A DNA stretch of 35,476 nucleotides from Bacillota bacterium. GTDB taxonomy: Bacteria; Acidobacteriota; Terriglobia; Acidiferrales; UBA7541. The notes under the pieces were generated by a model. It searched no databases and was not told the DNA's origin. It saw nothing but the letters and a program-made list of their open reading frames with translations. The stretch covers positions 1 to 35,476 of the forward strand of contig JAIMBE010000007.1 of assembly GCA_023511565.1 (NCBI GenBank), given 5' to 3'. The translations under genes were made by a program, and so were the position numbers. How positions within the stretch are numbered: position 1 is the first letter of the stretch; each line of letters begins with the position of its first letter. Shown piece by piece: positions 15,854-23,637 of the stretch.

Positions 15854-17389
15854 TCAGACCCGTGCTTGTTGCGCTGGCGACGGGAGATGCACCTGCGTCA
15901 CTTTCTTCTTCCAGAAACGGGACGGTTTGTTGTTGGCCTCCTGCACCACGGGCAGCAGAGCGAGCGTGGGCAGGCCCAGCAGCGCTTGGACATCGCGTTC
16001 GTTGCGGATGGACTTGTCGCGCATCTCGAGCAGCACGGCGATGCCTCCGCCCAGCACCAGCCCGGCCAGCAACCCGCCCAGTGCGAATTGCAATCGGTTG
16101 GGATAGGAAGGCCGCTCGGGCAGATTGGCGGGGTCCATGACCCGGAATTGCTCGCCTTGCTGGTCGCGCTCGAGGGCTTGTCCCATCTCGGACTGAGCCT
16201 TTTTGGCCAGCAGCTCGTTGTAGAACCTTTGCGCGGTGTCGTAGTCGCGGGTCAGCTCCTTGTACTGCTGCTCCACCATGGGGCTGAGCTGCACCCGCGC
16301 CTGGTAGATCCGAATCTGTTCCTGCAACCGTTCCTGCTCCCGGGTTTTTTCGCGGATGGTCAGATCGAGTTGTCGGATTTGATTCCGCAACTGCTGGATC
16401 TGTGGCGGCTCGATCAGGCGGCTACTTTCGACCTTTGACTCTGCGGGCGGAAGGGCTTCCGCTTCGGCAATTCGTCGTTCCAGGTCCGCGATGGTTTGCT
16501 TCAGGTGTGTCACATCGGGATGGTTTTCCGTGTAGCGCGCCTGCAGATCGATCAACTGTCGCTTTCGCAGCTCCAGCTCATCCTGCAGAGTGCGTGGATT
16601 CGTGCCGATCTGCGTGCTCTGCCAGGCGACCAGTTGCTGCTGCAACTGGGTTTCGGCGAACGACTTTTCCTGCTGGGCGCGGTTGATCATCTGCGTCACC
16701 GCCTCCAGCTGCGTGCTCAGGCCCATCAGCAGGTTCAGGTTGGTCTGCTCCTGCCCCGGGAGTTGCCCAATGTAGCGCCGCTTGAACTCGGCCAGCCGGG
16801 CATCTTCCGCATCCAGCTTGGCCTTGGCTTCATCCAACTGTTTCTGCAAAAACGCTGTCGTCTGCTGCGCGCGGCTCTCCCGCCACTTCAGGTTTTCCTC
16901 CATGAACATCGAGGTGATCTGCTGGCAGATCTGCTGGGCCAGATGCCGGTCCGACCACGTGAAACTGATGTAGAATCCGGGCAGTCCTTGACCGCCCCCC
17001 GCCCCGGGCAGCGATTGCACCGGGGTCACTTTGATCGCCTGGCGTAGCCGGTCGATCAAATCCTCCAGTGGCACCTGCGCCTTTTCCCGTTCGCTGAACA
17101 GCGGGTAGCGGTCAATCAACGGCTGCAGCCGCGAGCGACTCAGGATCTGCTCCCGCATCGTGCCCAGACGTTGATTCAGCTCGTCGGTGATCACCGGAGG
17201 CACGAATCGATCAGGCACCTTCTGCTGTTCGACCAGCACCAGAGTCTGCGAGGTGTACTGATCCTGGATCGACAGCGAATAGCCGAACGATCCCGCGCAC
17301 ACCAGCACCGCCGGGATCACGATGACCCAGATGCGTCGCCGGGCAATCTCCAGATATTCTTCGATCGTCAGTTCACGGTGTCCGAACAT
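15854..17389 (-). CDS. XrtA-type polysaccharide chain-length determinant (Wzz/GumC-like)
   Basis: A 511-residue inner-membrane co-polymerase. It has an N-terminal Wzz domain with a membrane helix (about 20-40: RIWVIVIPAVLVCAGSFGYS), a long periplasmic coiled coil (about 165-395, rich in Gln/Glu/Arg) with RTLQDELELRKRQLIDLQAR and NHPDVTHLKQTIADLERRI, and a second helix (about 430-452). The short cytoplasmic tail contains MRDKSIRNERDVQALLGLP. The kinase domain is not fused but encoded separately by the gene at 13991. It controls chain length and couples synthesis to the outer-membrane exporter. The 52-bp gap to the barrel gene holds no promoter that I can see. Confidence 0.95.
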   Translation of the reverse strand: MFGHRELTIEEYLEIARRRIWVIVIPAVLVCAGSFGYSLSIQDQYTSQTLVLVEQQKVPDRFVPPVITDELNQRLGTMREQILSRSRLQPLIDRYPLFSEREKAQVPLEDLIDRLRQAIKVTPVQSLPGAGGGQGLPGFYISFTWSDRHLAQQICQQITSMFMEENLKWRESRAQQTTAFLQKQLDEAKAKLDAEDARLAEFKRRYIGQLPGQEQTNLNLLMGLSTQLEAVTQMINRAQQEKSFAETQLQQQLVAWQSTQIGTNPRTLQDELELRKRQLIDLQARYTENHPDVTHLKQTIADLERRIAEAEALPPAESKVESSRLIEPPQIQQLRNQIRQLDLTIREKTREQERLQEQIRIYQARVQLSPMVEQQYKELTRDYDTAQRFYNELLAKKAQSEMGQALERDQQGEQFRVMDPANLPERPSYPNRLQFALGGLLAGLVLGGGIAVLLEMRDKSIRNERDVQALLGLPTLALLPVVQEANNKPSRFWKKKVTQVHLPSPAQQARV

Positions 17390-17441
17390 GGTTCCCCGAC
17401 TTTCGTGGTTTGGGACGGCGTCCGTCCCGGTTTTCTATGCG

Positions 17442-18911
17442 TTACTCGATCTCAATCGGCCGGTAGCCGAACCGGAATCCGATTCCGAACATATGTCGCA
17501 GCATCACCCTCCCGCACTCGGTTCCCACGCAGATGGGGAAGCTGGACTGCTGCCGCTGCACGTCGTAGCTGAAGAAAATATCCGTGTAGCGCCCCAGGGG
17601 TCGGCCGAAGCTGACCCCTCCCAGCACGGAATGGAACCGTCGGCTGTCTGTCCCGCCGGTGGCAAGCTCTGAATTCCGCGAATAGGCCAGGCGCGTGTTC
17701 CATCCCCAGTGCCGGGTGAGCTGGTGGTTCCAAACCAGTTCCGCGTGGTGGGTCCGTGCACCGGTGAAGATGCCCGAGCCGCCGTTCAGGAAGTGGTAGT
17801 AGGAGAGAGACAACCGACTGCGTTGGAACTGATAGCTCAGCACACTGCGCACCGACCACGACAGCCGTCGATCGTTCTGCAGCCCACCCGGCGCCGACCG
17901 AATCAGCAGATCCGGACCGCCCGAAAGGACCAGGGCCATCCGGTCGCTGACCTGATGCCCGTAGCCCAGATGGAGATTGTGCGAGGTCACCACCAGGTCC
18001 GAACCGATGAACCAGAACCGACCGTGCGTGTACCCTACGGCGAGAGTGTCCTGGGGGCGGATCAGATAGTTGTAGCCGGCGGAGAAGTTGGCGCTGCGCA
18101 CGTCCAGCAGGTCTCCATCCAGGAAATGGAGCAGCCCGAACGCACCGGACGCTGTTATCGAGCTGCGCCGAGTCAACTGCCGCAGCACTTGTCCGGCCAC
18201 TGCGTTGCTGATCCGTCGGCTGTCGCCACTGAAAAACGCCTGGTTGGGCAGCAGGGAGGTGTTCAGAACCGGGCCGCCCTCCCCCAGCCCGTGGCCGATG
18301 CCGATCTCCTGCGGATTGAGCAGCCCCCCTGCAGGCAAACCAAATGCGGACTCCGGCAGCCAGGAAAAGTAATCGCTGAACAAAAACTGCCAGTTGCGCA
18401 GGGTGATCCGTTGCGTGAATCCGGCCTGGTGAAAAAACCGGTTCCGGTCCTGGGCATCACTCCGGTGATTGGGAATCAGTCCGCCGCCTGAGTAGTGTGC
18501 GGTGAGCTGATAGTTCCGCCAGATGCGATCCACGGTGAGGCCAGCATTGAACAGACTGTAGGAGAACAGTTCCGGATCTCCGACGGTGGCACCGCGCCGG
18601 TTTGTGTCCACGGTCTGGCTCAGGTGCAGATAGGGGACAAAGTAGCTCCGGGTCTGTCCCATTCGTTGCAGCGTAACCGCCTCGACGCCCGTCAGCGGTG
18701 GCGGAGTGGTTTCCGTCTGCCGCCTCACGGACAGGGTTTCCTCCTGGTTGCGAGCCGCACTGCTGCTTTCGCGCGGCGCAACGGGCCCGTACGGCTCCAC
18801 GCGGTTGCTCACACGCGGATCCCGGCTCTGCTCTTTCTGCTGGGCCGCGATCGGGGGGACGCAGAGCAGGAGTCCAAATGCGAGGCCGACCACCAACCGT
18901 ATGCGTATCAT
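17442..18911 (-). CDS. Outer-membrane beta-barrel protein of the EPS locus
   Basis: A 489-residue protein with a Sec signal peptide (MIRIRLVVGLAFGLLLCVPPIAAQQ, cleavage likely near AQQ). A low-complexity linker follows, then repeated alternating amphipathic strands with aromatic ends (for example LHLGYGHQVSDRMALVLSGG) down to a C-terminal strand ending FGYRPIEIE. This matches the large hypothetical barrel proteins associated with PEP-CTERM/XrtA polysaccharide clusters. A role in export or outer-membrane anchoring of the polymer is inferred from position between wza-like and wzz-like genes. The last residue is Glu rather than the usual aromatic residue. Confidence 0.88.
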   Translation of the reverse strand: MIRIRLVVGLAFGLLLCVPPIAAQQKEQSRDPRVSNRVEPYGPVAPRESSSAARNQEETLSVRRQTETTPPPLTGVEAVTLQRMGQTRSYFVPYLHLSQTVDTNRRGATVGDPELFSYSLFNAGLTVDRIWRNYQLTAHYSGGGLIPNHRSDAQDRNRFFHQAGFTQRITLRNWQFLFSDYFSWLPESAFGLPAGGLLNPQEIGIGHGLGEGGPVLNTSLLPNQAFFSGDSRRISNAVAGQVLRQLTRRSSITASGAFGLLHFLDGDLLDVRSANFSAGYNYLIRPQDTLAVGYTHGRFWFIGSDLVVTSHNLHLGYGHQVSDRMALVLSGGPDLLIRSAPGGLQNDRRLSWSVRSVLSYQFQRSRLSLSYYHFLNGGSGIFTGARTHHAELVWNHQLTRHWGWNTRLAYSRNSELATGGTDSRRFHSVLGGVSFGRPLGRYTDIFFSYDVQRQQSSFPICVGTECGRVMLRHMFGIGFRFGYRPIEIE

Positions 18912-18920
18912 GTTTCCCCC

Positions 18921-19535
18921 TTACGGGACGACAATCGTGTCGCCCGGTTTCAGTTCGATGTTCTGTTCGGTCCGCTTCCCCTTCAGCACGTCCTTGTACT
19001 TGAACGGATACCGCACCTGCTTGCCACCTTCATCCCGCAGCACGTAGATTTCGTTCAGGTTCGCCCACTGCGAGAATCCTCCCGCGCCCGAAAGCGCCTG
19101 CAGCACGGTCATTCCGGGCAGCAGCGGGTAGGCGCCGGGGCGGACCACCTCGCCCAGCACATAGAAGTGGCGGCTGTTGATTTCCGTGACGATCACCGTC
19201 ACCTGCGGATCGGCGATAAATTTTTTCAGGCCGCTGGTGATGTTCGCGGCCAGCTCCATCGGCGTCAGACCGGCTGCCTGGACATCATCCAGCAGTGGCA
19301 GGGAAATTTTTCCGTCCGGGCGCACGGGCACGGTGCGGGTGATCTCTGGCTCCTTCCACACGCTGATGGTCAGCACGTCCTGGGCGCCAATCCGATAGTC
19401 AGCGGACGGCACGGTGACGGGGGATGTGCGGGGGCCATTCCCGTTGCCGGAGGGTGCCGTCGTCGTGCGATTGCTGGCCGGCTGAGCCTGGAGCGGTATC
19501 ACCGTCAGGAGCAGCAGCAGGGTTTTGATTCGCAT
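18921..19535 (-). CDS. Polysaccharide export protein (Wza family), no lipobox
   Basis: A 204-residue periplasmic or outer-membrane export protein. After a signal peptide (MRIKTLLLLLTVIPLQAQ) it has the Poly_export domain (YRIGAQDVLTISVWKEPEIT, then VRPDGKISLPLLDDV) and one SLBB-type domain (FYVLGEVVRPGAYPLLPGMT). It ends ELKPGDTIVVP. The related XrtA-associated Wza proteins are usually lipoproteins, but this one has no cysteine anywhere and so cannot be acylated. It would form the exit channel together with the barrel protein encoded 9 bp downstream. ATG 19535 sits 30 bp after the regulator gene. Confidence 0.93.
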   Translation of the reverse strand: MRIKTLLLLLTVIPLQAQPASNRTTTAPSGNGNGPRTSPVTVPSADYRIGAQDVLTISVWKEPEITRTVPVRPDGKISLPLLDDVQAAGLTPMELAANITSGLKKFIADPQVTVIVTEINSRHFYVLGEVVRPGAYPLLPGMTVLQALSGAGGFSQWANLNEIYVLRDEGGKQVRYPFKYKDVLKGKRTEQNIELKPGDTIVVP

Positions 19536-19565
19536 GGTTCGTACTCCTTCTTGCTTCGCAGTTCC

Positions 19566-20534
19566 TCACGTTGCCGTGGATTCATCCAGACCGATTTGTT
19601 TGAGCTTGTAGAGCAGCGCCTTGTAGCTGATTTGTAATTCCTGCGCGGCCCGCTTGCGGTTCCAGCGCGTGCGCGACAGCACTTTCAGGATCAATTCCCG
19701 TTCGGCCTGCCGGGAAGCGGCGCGGGCGGCTTCCTTCAGGGAGATGCCCTGGGCCCCGCCGTTCTTGCGTCGCACTTCGGCGGTCTGCCCGTTCAGCTCC
19801 GCCAGCACGGCACGCTCATCGCCCAGCGCGACAATTTTCTTCACTGTGTTTTCCAGCTCCCGGATGTTGCCGGGCCAGGAATGATCCGTCAGAGCGCGCA
19901 GGGCTCGCGACGTCAGCACTGGCTGCGGGCGACCAAACAGATCCGCGTACTTCCTCAGAAAATGCTCCACCAACAGCGGGATGTCTTTCTTGCAATGGCG
20001 CAGCGGGGGTAGCCGCAGGCAAACCCCGTTGATCCGGTAGTAGAGTTCTTCGCGGAAGCGCCCGGCGCGCATCAGCTCTTCCAGGGAGCGACTGGTCGAG
20101 CAGATCAATCGCGCTTCCGGCAGCGACTGGGCTCCGTTGCTCTCCGGCAGCACGTGCAACAGTTTCGGTTGCAGGACAGGGTCCAGCTCTGCGACCTCGT
20201 CGAGAAACAGGGTCCCGCCGAAGCCATTCGCGCCCAGACCCGCTTCTCCACGCAGCAGCCGATCGAGCGTCTCCAGATGCGTCAGCGCCGCGCAGTTCAC
20301 CTTGATGAACGGTTTCTGGCTCCGCCGCGAGCGTCGGTGCAGCTCCAGCGCAACGACTTCTTTGCCGGTTCCACTCTCCCCGTGCAGCAACACGGGAATA
20401 TCCGTGGGGGCGATGTCCTTGATGAATCGCTCCAGGGCCTGCATTGCAGGACTGCTCCCGCAGATAAACGACCGCACTTCCGCTCCGGCCAGCGGGTCTT
20501 CGAGCACCATCGCTTCCGTTACCTTGAGTTCCAT
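19566..20534 (-). CDS. Degenerate sigma-54-type AAA+/Fis regulator without GAFTGA
   Basis: A 322-residue NtrC-family protein without a receiver. It keeps Walker A (LLHGESGTGKEVVALELH), Walker B (GTLFLDEVAEL), the SWPGNIRELEN sensor-2 segment and a Fis-type helix-turn-helix at the end (WNRKRAAQELQISYKALLYK). Between NCAAL and GTLFLDE there are only 22 residues (THLETLDRLLRGEAGLGANG, then FG), about 11 fewer than in its two relatives in this window, and GAFTGA is gone. The usual PPLRERxxDIP is PPLRHCKKDIP, losing one arginine. ATG 20534 has GGAGG 5 nt away; TTG 20555 is less likely. First gene of the long EPS operon; probably a DNA-binding modulator rather than a classical activator. Confidence 0.9.
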   Translation of the reverse strand: MELKVTEAMVLEDPLAGAEVRSFICGSSPAMQALERFIKDIAPTDIPVLLHGESGTGKEVVALELHRRSRRSQKPFIKVNCAALTHLETLDRLLRGEAGLGANGFGGTLFLDEVAELDPVLQPKLLHVLPESNGAQSLPEARLICSTSRSLEELMRAGRFREELYYRINGVCLRLPPLRHCKKDIPLLVEHFLRKYADLFGRPQPVLTSRALRALTDHSWPGNIRELENTVKKIVALGDERAVLAELNGQTAEVRRKNGGAQGISLKEAARAASRQAERELILKVLSRTRWNRKRAAQELQISYKALLYKLKQIGLDESTAT

Positions 20535-20591
20535 CCCTGCCTCCGGAATTTTCAAACCGGACAGAGCAATGTTTTGTACCCGCCGATAACT

Positions 20592-20607
20592 TGCACGGCG
20601 GATGCCA
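20592..20607 (-). promoter_or_regulatory. Sigma-54 promoter of the long EPS operon
   Basis: On the minus strand the sequence is TGGCATCCGCCGTGCA. GG and GC are exactly 10 nt apart, as in the -24/-12 consensus TGGCAC-N5-TTGCA; the -12 box is GTGCA. The predicted start of transcription is near 20582, giving a leader of about 47 nt before the regulator ATG at 20534. Confidence 0.6.
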
Positions 20608-20821
20608 CCCGGAGAGGCATGAAACCGAAAAAGCCTCCGTGAGTAAGTCTTTTCCTGGAAGTGGGTTGGAGGTATCTGTCTTCATCACCGCCCGCATGCT
20701 CGCCCAATCGAGTTCGAGCAGGCTTCCATTAAGTGGCAACAATTTTCCCTCGCAGCTGGCCTGCACCTGCCCTTGGGTTTGGAAAGCTCCTACGCTAAGG
20801 CTTTTTTTATCTGCAAATTGA

Positions 20822-20841
20822 CTCAAGGGATCGGACTTGAG
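20822..20841. repeat. Palindrome CTCAAG-N8-CTTGAG
   Basis: A perfect 6-bp inverted repeat with an 8-bp spacer in the middle of the divergent control region, about 30 bp from the tandem GGAAA sites. It could be a second regulator site; no other copy was noticed in the window. Confidence 0.45.
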
Positions 20842-20870
20842 ATGGCCGGTTATTGCAGTTTTCAGTTGGG

Positions 20871-20886
20871 AGGAAATGGTTTTCTT
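20871..20886. promoter_or_regulatory. Putative enhancer site 1 (GGAAA-N4-TTTCT)
   Basis: AGGAAATGGTTTTCTT is a near-perfect inverted repeat with the same half-sites and 4-bp spacer as the site at 20891-20906; the two centres are 20 bp apart (about two helical turns). The centre lies about 125 bp upstream of the predicted xrtA transcription start, a typical enhancer distance for sigma-54 activators. Confidence 0.55.
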
Positions 20887-20890
20887 AGAT

Positions 20891-20906
20891 TGGAAAGAGT
20901 TTTCCA
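20891..20906. promoter_or_regulatory. Putative enhancer site 2 (TGGAAA-N4-TTTCCA)
   Basis: TGGAAAGAGTTTTCCA is a perfect inverted repeat with 6-bp arms and a 4-bp spacer, centred about 105 bp upstream of the predicted xrtA start. A third copy differing by one arm base lies upstream of the TPR gene (23638-23653). It is probably bound by one of the Fis-type regulators; which one is unknown. Confidence 0.6.
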
Positions 20907-20977
20907 CACAATCGCCCTCAGCTTTTCATTTCTTCTTCGCAATAAAAGGCTTACGACCGTGTAAGTTATGCTTCGGT

Positions 20978-20993
20978 TGGCAGAAGGATTGCT
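20978..20993 (+). promoter_or_regulatory. Sigma-54 promoter of xrtA-epsI
   Basis: TGGCAGAAGGATTGCT matches the -24/-12 consensus closely: TGGCA, correct 10-nt spacing between GG and GC, and TTGCT. Transcription would start near 21003, about 33 nt before the xrtA ATG. Confidence 0.8.
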
Positions 20994-21036
20994 CGAGAGA
21001 GTCATCTGCAAGACAGTTTGCCATCCGCATTAGTAA

Positions 21037-21933
21037 ATGAGCACGGTGACCGAGCGCTGGGCAGCTTCCGAGACTGAACACCGATTCGATTGGCATCGGT
21101 GGGTCTGGCCCGCCGCCTTGTTGGCGCTGCTGGTGGGGTTTCTCTATGCGGACGTGCTCGCACGACTCGTCCGCGACTGGTGGAACGACCCCGATTTCTC
21201 TCACGGTTTTTTTGTGCCGGCATTTGCCGGCTTTGTGATCTGGCAGCGACGCCACCAACTGGCCCGGCTCCCGCTGCAACCTTCCTGGCTGGGACTGGCG
21301 GTGATTGGCGGTTCGCTCTGCACGCTGATTGTCGGCGTGCTCGGCGCTGAGCTGTTCCTACAGCGGTCTTCCTTTGTACTGCTGCTGACGGGTCTGGTGA
21401 TCCATTTTTTCGGCTGGAGCTGGTTCCGCGCTCTGCTGTTTCCGCTGGCCTGTCTTTTCCTGATGATTCCGATCCCCTCGATCCTCTACAACCGGATCGC
21501 TTTTCCGCTGCAACTGCTGGCATCGGAGATTGCCGCGACCGTGCTGGCTGTTCTCCGGGTGCCGGTTTTGCTGGAAGGCAACGTCATTCGGTTGCCGTAC
21601 ATGATGCTGGAGGTGGTGGAAGCGTGCAGCGGACTCCGTTCGCTGGTCTCGCTCCTCACGCTGGCCGTCATCTACGGACATCTGTTCGAACCGAATCTGT
21701 TTCGCCGCGCGGTGCTCGTGCTGGGTGCCGTGCCCGTGGCGGTGTTGGCCAATTCCATGCGCGTCGCCGGGACCGGCCTGCTGGGCCATTACTGGGAACC
21801 GGAAAAAGCCCAGGGATTCTTCCATACCTTTTCCGGCCTGGTGGTCTTCCTGATCTCCTTGTTTCTCCTGTTTGCCCTCCATGGGACCCTGCACGTGCTT
21901 CAGGGGTGGTGGAGTCGGAGGAAAACTCTGTGA
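21037..21933 (+). CDS. xrtA: Exosortase XrtA (EpsH-type transpeptidase)
   Basis: A 298-residue polytopic membrane protein with about eight helices. It recognises the PEP-CTERM tail of surface proteins, cleaves it and probably transfers the protein to an acceptor in the cell envelope. The catalytic triad residues can be seen: Cys197 in VVEACSGLRSLVSLLTLA, Arg242 in LANSMRVAGTGLLGHYW, and His263 in GFFHTFSGLVVF. The N-terminal WNDPDFSHGFFVPAFAGFVIW is also conserved in the family. It overlaps epsI by 4 bp, as in other XrtA loci, and is driven by a strong sigma-54 promoter. The neighbouring EPS genes support the XrtA subtype rather than another exosortase. Confidence 0.97.
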   Translation: MSTVTERWAASETEHRFDWHRWVWPAALLALLVGFLYADVLARLVRDWWNDPDFSHGFFVPAFAGFVIWQRRHQLARLPLQPSWLGLAVIGGSLCTLIVGVLGAELFLQRSSFVLLLTGLVIHFFGWSWFRALLFPLACLFLMIPIPSILYNRIAFPLQLLASEIAATVLAVLRVPVLLEGNVIRLPYMMLEVVEACSGLRSLVSLLTLAVIYGHLFEPNLFRRAVLVLGAVPVAVLANSMRVAGTGLLGHYWEPEKAQGFFHTFSGLVVFLISLFLLFALHGTLHVLQGWWSRRKTL

Positions 21934-22577
21934 AACTGACCTCCCTACGCTTCCTCGCCGTGGTGGTTCTGCTAGTTGGCGCGGCTGCCTTTCTTGAAGC
22001 GCGCAGCCGGCCCGAACAACTGCCGCCGCGCAAGATGCTCGAAGAATTTCCTCACGTTCTCGATGCGTGGGTCGGGCGCGATCTTTCCATCGCCGAGGAC
22101 GTTCAACAGGTGCTCGGGGCCGATGATTACCTTGTGCGACTCTATCAGCACAGTCCCGACGAACCCCCGATCGATCTGTTCATCGTCTTTTTCAACAGTC
22201 AGCGCACCGGAGCCACGATCCATTCCCCGCAGAACTGTCTCCCCGGTGCCGGGTGGGCCCCCATCGAGCAGGGGCGCTTGACGATTGAGTTGCCCGACCG
22301 CGAACCAATCACGGTCAACCGCTACATTATCGCCAAAGGATTGGACCGTCAGTTCGTTCTGTACTGGTACCAGGCTCATGGGCGCGTCGTCGCCAGCGAA
22401 TACTGGGCCAAGTTCTTCCTGGTCGCCGATGCGATCCGCATCAATCGCACTGACGGGGCTATGGTTCGCGTCCTCAGCCCGATCGGAAGAGAAGAGTCTG
22501 TCCAGGAGAGTGAGCAGCGCGTCGTCGAGTTCGCCCGCCGAACCTATCTTCAGCTCGGCGAATTCATCCCCGAATAG
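21930..22577 (+). CDS. epsI: EpsI family protein, exosortase partner
   Basis: A 215-residue protein with an N-terminal membrane anchor (LTSLRFLAVVVLLVGAAAFL) and an extracytoplasmic EpsI domain. The domain contains the characteristic cysteine motif HSPQNCLPGAGWAP and the segment YWYQAHGRVVASEYWAKFFL. EpsI is regularly encoded beside, or fused to, exosortases and is needed for polysaccharide production in known systems; its biochemical role is unclear. The start is GTG at 21930, overlapping the xrtA stop (GTGA) and preceded by GGAGGA. An apparent extension to 21624 lies wholly inside xrtA and is rejected. Confidence 0.93.
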   Translation: MKLTSLRFLAVVVLLVGAAAFLEARSRPEQLPPRKMLEEFPHVLDAWVGRDLSIAEDVQQVLGADDYLVRLYQHSPDEPPIDLFIVFFNSQRTGATIHSPQNCLPGAGWAPIEQGRLTIELPDREPITVNRYIIAKGLDRQFVLYWYQAHGRVVASEYWAKFFLVADAIRINRTDGAMVRVLSPIGREESVQESEQRVVEFARRTYLQLGEFIPE

Positions 22578-22622
22578 CTGTTCCTTGGCCCGAACGTGCT
22601 TCCCAAACGCTGTCCAGAGAAA

Positions 22623-22638
22623 GATTCAAGGTTTTCCA
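22623..22638. promoter_or_regulatory. Half-site of the GGAAA/TTTCC motif
   Basis: The right half GGTTTTCCA matches the enhancer-like sites, but the left arm (GATTCA) does not. It sits about 160 bp upstream of the PEP-CTERM gene's sigma-54 promoter. Weak support only. Confidence 0.25.
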
Positions 22639-22663
22639 AGACCATGCCCAACGGCATTCTTAA

Positions 22664-22692
22664 AGTTTGCAAAGTCATGCACATTCCAAACT
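22664..22692. repeat. Inverted repeat AGTTTG-N17-CAAACT
   Basis: Six-base perfect arms flank a 17-nt spacer, about 100 bp upstream of the PEP-CTERM gene's promoter. It could be a regulator site or part of a transcript hairpin after epsI. Confidence 0.3.
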
Positions 22693-22708
22693 CAAAGGTC
22701 AGAAACGA

Positions 22709-22745
22709 GGTTCTAAAAAACTGCTTTTGTTTTTAACCTTTTTAT
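22709..22745 (+). terminator. Hairpin with T-run after epsI
   Basis: GGTT and AACC close an AT-rich stem (AAAAAC with GTTTTT) and are followed directly by a T-rich tail (22739-22745). This would end the xrtA-epsI transcript and separate it from the PEP-CTERM gene promoter downstream. Confidence 0.6.
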
Positions 22746-22790
22746 TCTGTGAAAGTTGGCGATGTTGCGGGGCTGGCCTCTTTTCGACTT

Positions 22791-22806
22791 TGGCCCGAAA
22801 GTTGCT
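22791..22806 (+). promoter_or_regulatory. Sigma-54 promoter of the PEP-CTERM gene
   Basis: TGGCCCGAAAGTTGCT has TGGC and TTGCT with the correct 10-nt GG-GC spacing. The predicted start is near 22817, giving a leader of about 57 nt before the ATG at 22874. The -24 box lacks the A of TGGCA. Confidence 0.75.
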
Positions 22807-22873
22807 GAGAATGAAGAAGTGGCTGACGCGGTGCCAAGGGTAAGACCTCAGGAGAGGGGGGGGTGAAAGAAAC

Positions 22874-23596
22874 ATGCGGAAACGATTGAGTTGGCTGGTT
22901 GTGGTGGGTGTGGTGGGATTGTTGTGCGTCCCAACGCTGCAGGCAGACGATGTCACTGAGTGGGCGACCGGCAGTGGGGCCACGGCCGGCGGCCAGCCGG
23001 TAAGTGCGTCTGCGGTCATTACGGTCGGTCCTGGCGGCACCGTAACCGTTCAGCTCTTCAACAATCAGGCCAATCCCATCAGCCGGAGTCAAGCCGTCAG
23101 CGGCCTCATTATCTTTTTCAGCGATGGGACTACTTCCGGCACGATCACCAGCAGCTCCTCGACTTTGATCAACATTAATTCCGATGGCTCGGTCACCAAT
23201 CTCGGATCTACCTCGACGGGCTGGAAAACAGAGGCTTCCAGTGGTGGCCTTTCCATCTGCACCATTTGTCCGAACACCGGAAATGCTTTCGCTCCGCCCT
23301 CGAACCTGCTGATTGGTCCTCCAGATAGTGGAGGCACCTACAGTGCGGCCAACGCTTCCATTACGGGAATATTCCCGGGTCCTCCGGATCCGTGGCTGCA
23401 AACGGCCGCTACGTTCAACCTGAACATTCCTGGCCTTTCCCCTGGAGCCACGGTGGTGGGTGTGATTTTCCTGTTCGGGACTGACTCGGAGCAGGTCCCC
23501 GGCGTACTTATTCCCGAGCCCGGCACGATGGCCTTAGTGGGCACCGGCTTGATCGCAATTGGCCGCCAGTTGCGTCGGCGCCGCAAGTCAGCATAG
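22874..23596 (+). CDS. PEP-CTERM sorting-domain protein
   Basis: A 240-residue exported protein and the only visible XrtA substrate in the window. It has a Sec signal peptide (MRKRLSWLVVVGVVGLLCVP, cleavage near LQA-DD). A Ser/Thr/Gly-rich body follows that is low in Lys and Cys and probably beta-structured. The C-terminal sorting signal has the motif IPEPGT (residues 213-218), then a hydrophobic segment (MALVGTGLIAIG) and a basic end (RQLRRRRKSA). Cys129 and Cys132 form a CTIC pair in mid-protein. The ATG at 22874 follows a G-rich ribosome-binding region, and its own sigma-54 promoter lies upstream. It is likely a surface or matrix protein linked to the exopolysaccharide. Confidence 0.95.
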   Translation: MRKRLSWLVVVGVVGLLCVPTLQADDVTEWATGSGATAGGQPVSASAVITVGPGGTVTVQLFNNQANPISRSQAVSGLIIFFSDGTTSGTITSSSSTLININSDGSVTNLGSTSTGWKTEASSGGLSICTICPNTGNAFAPPSNLLIGPPDSGGTYSAANASITGIFPGPPDPWLQTAATFNLNIPGLSPGATVVGVIFLFGTDSEQVPGVLIPEPGTMALVGTGLIAIGRQLRRRRKSA

Positions 23597-23637
23597 GAAC
23601 AGGATTTTTGCAGCGTGCGGCTAGACGTGCGGTGAAA

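Larger units (their letters stand above)
20535..21036. other. Divergent control region between the EPS operon and xrtA
   Basis: This 502-bp AT-richer stretch has no gene. It holds two outward-facing sigma-54 promoter matches (20592-20607 leftward, 20978-20993 rightward), a CTCAAG/CTTGAG palindrome and two tandem GGAAA-N4-TTTCC sites. These are listed separately. The arrangement is what one expects of an enhancer region for sigma-54 activators serving both directions. Confidence 0.75.

Noticed and set aside
21624-21929. N-terminal extension of the EpsI frame
   Set aside because: It lies entirely within xrtA in another frame. The GTG at 21930 with GGAGGA and the 4-bp overlap define the true start.
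22756-22770. GTTGGCGATGTTGCGG as another sigma-54 site
   Set aside because: GG and GC are only 7 nt apart, too close for a -24/-12 promoter.
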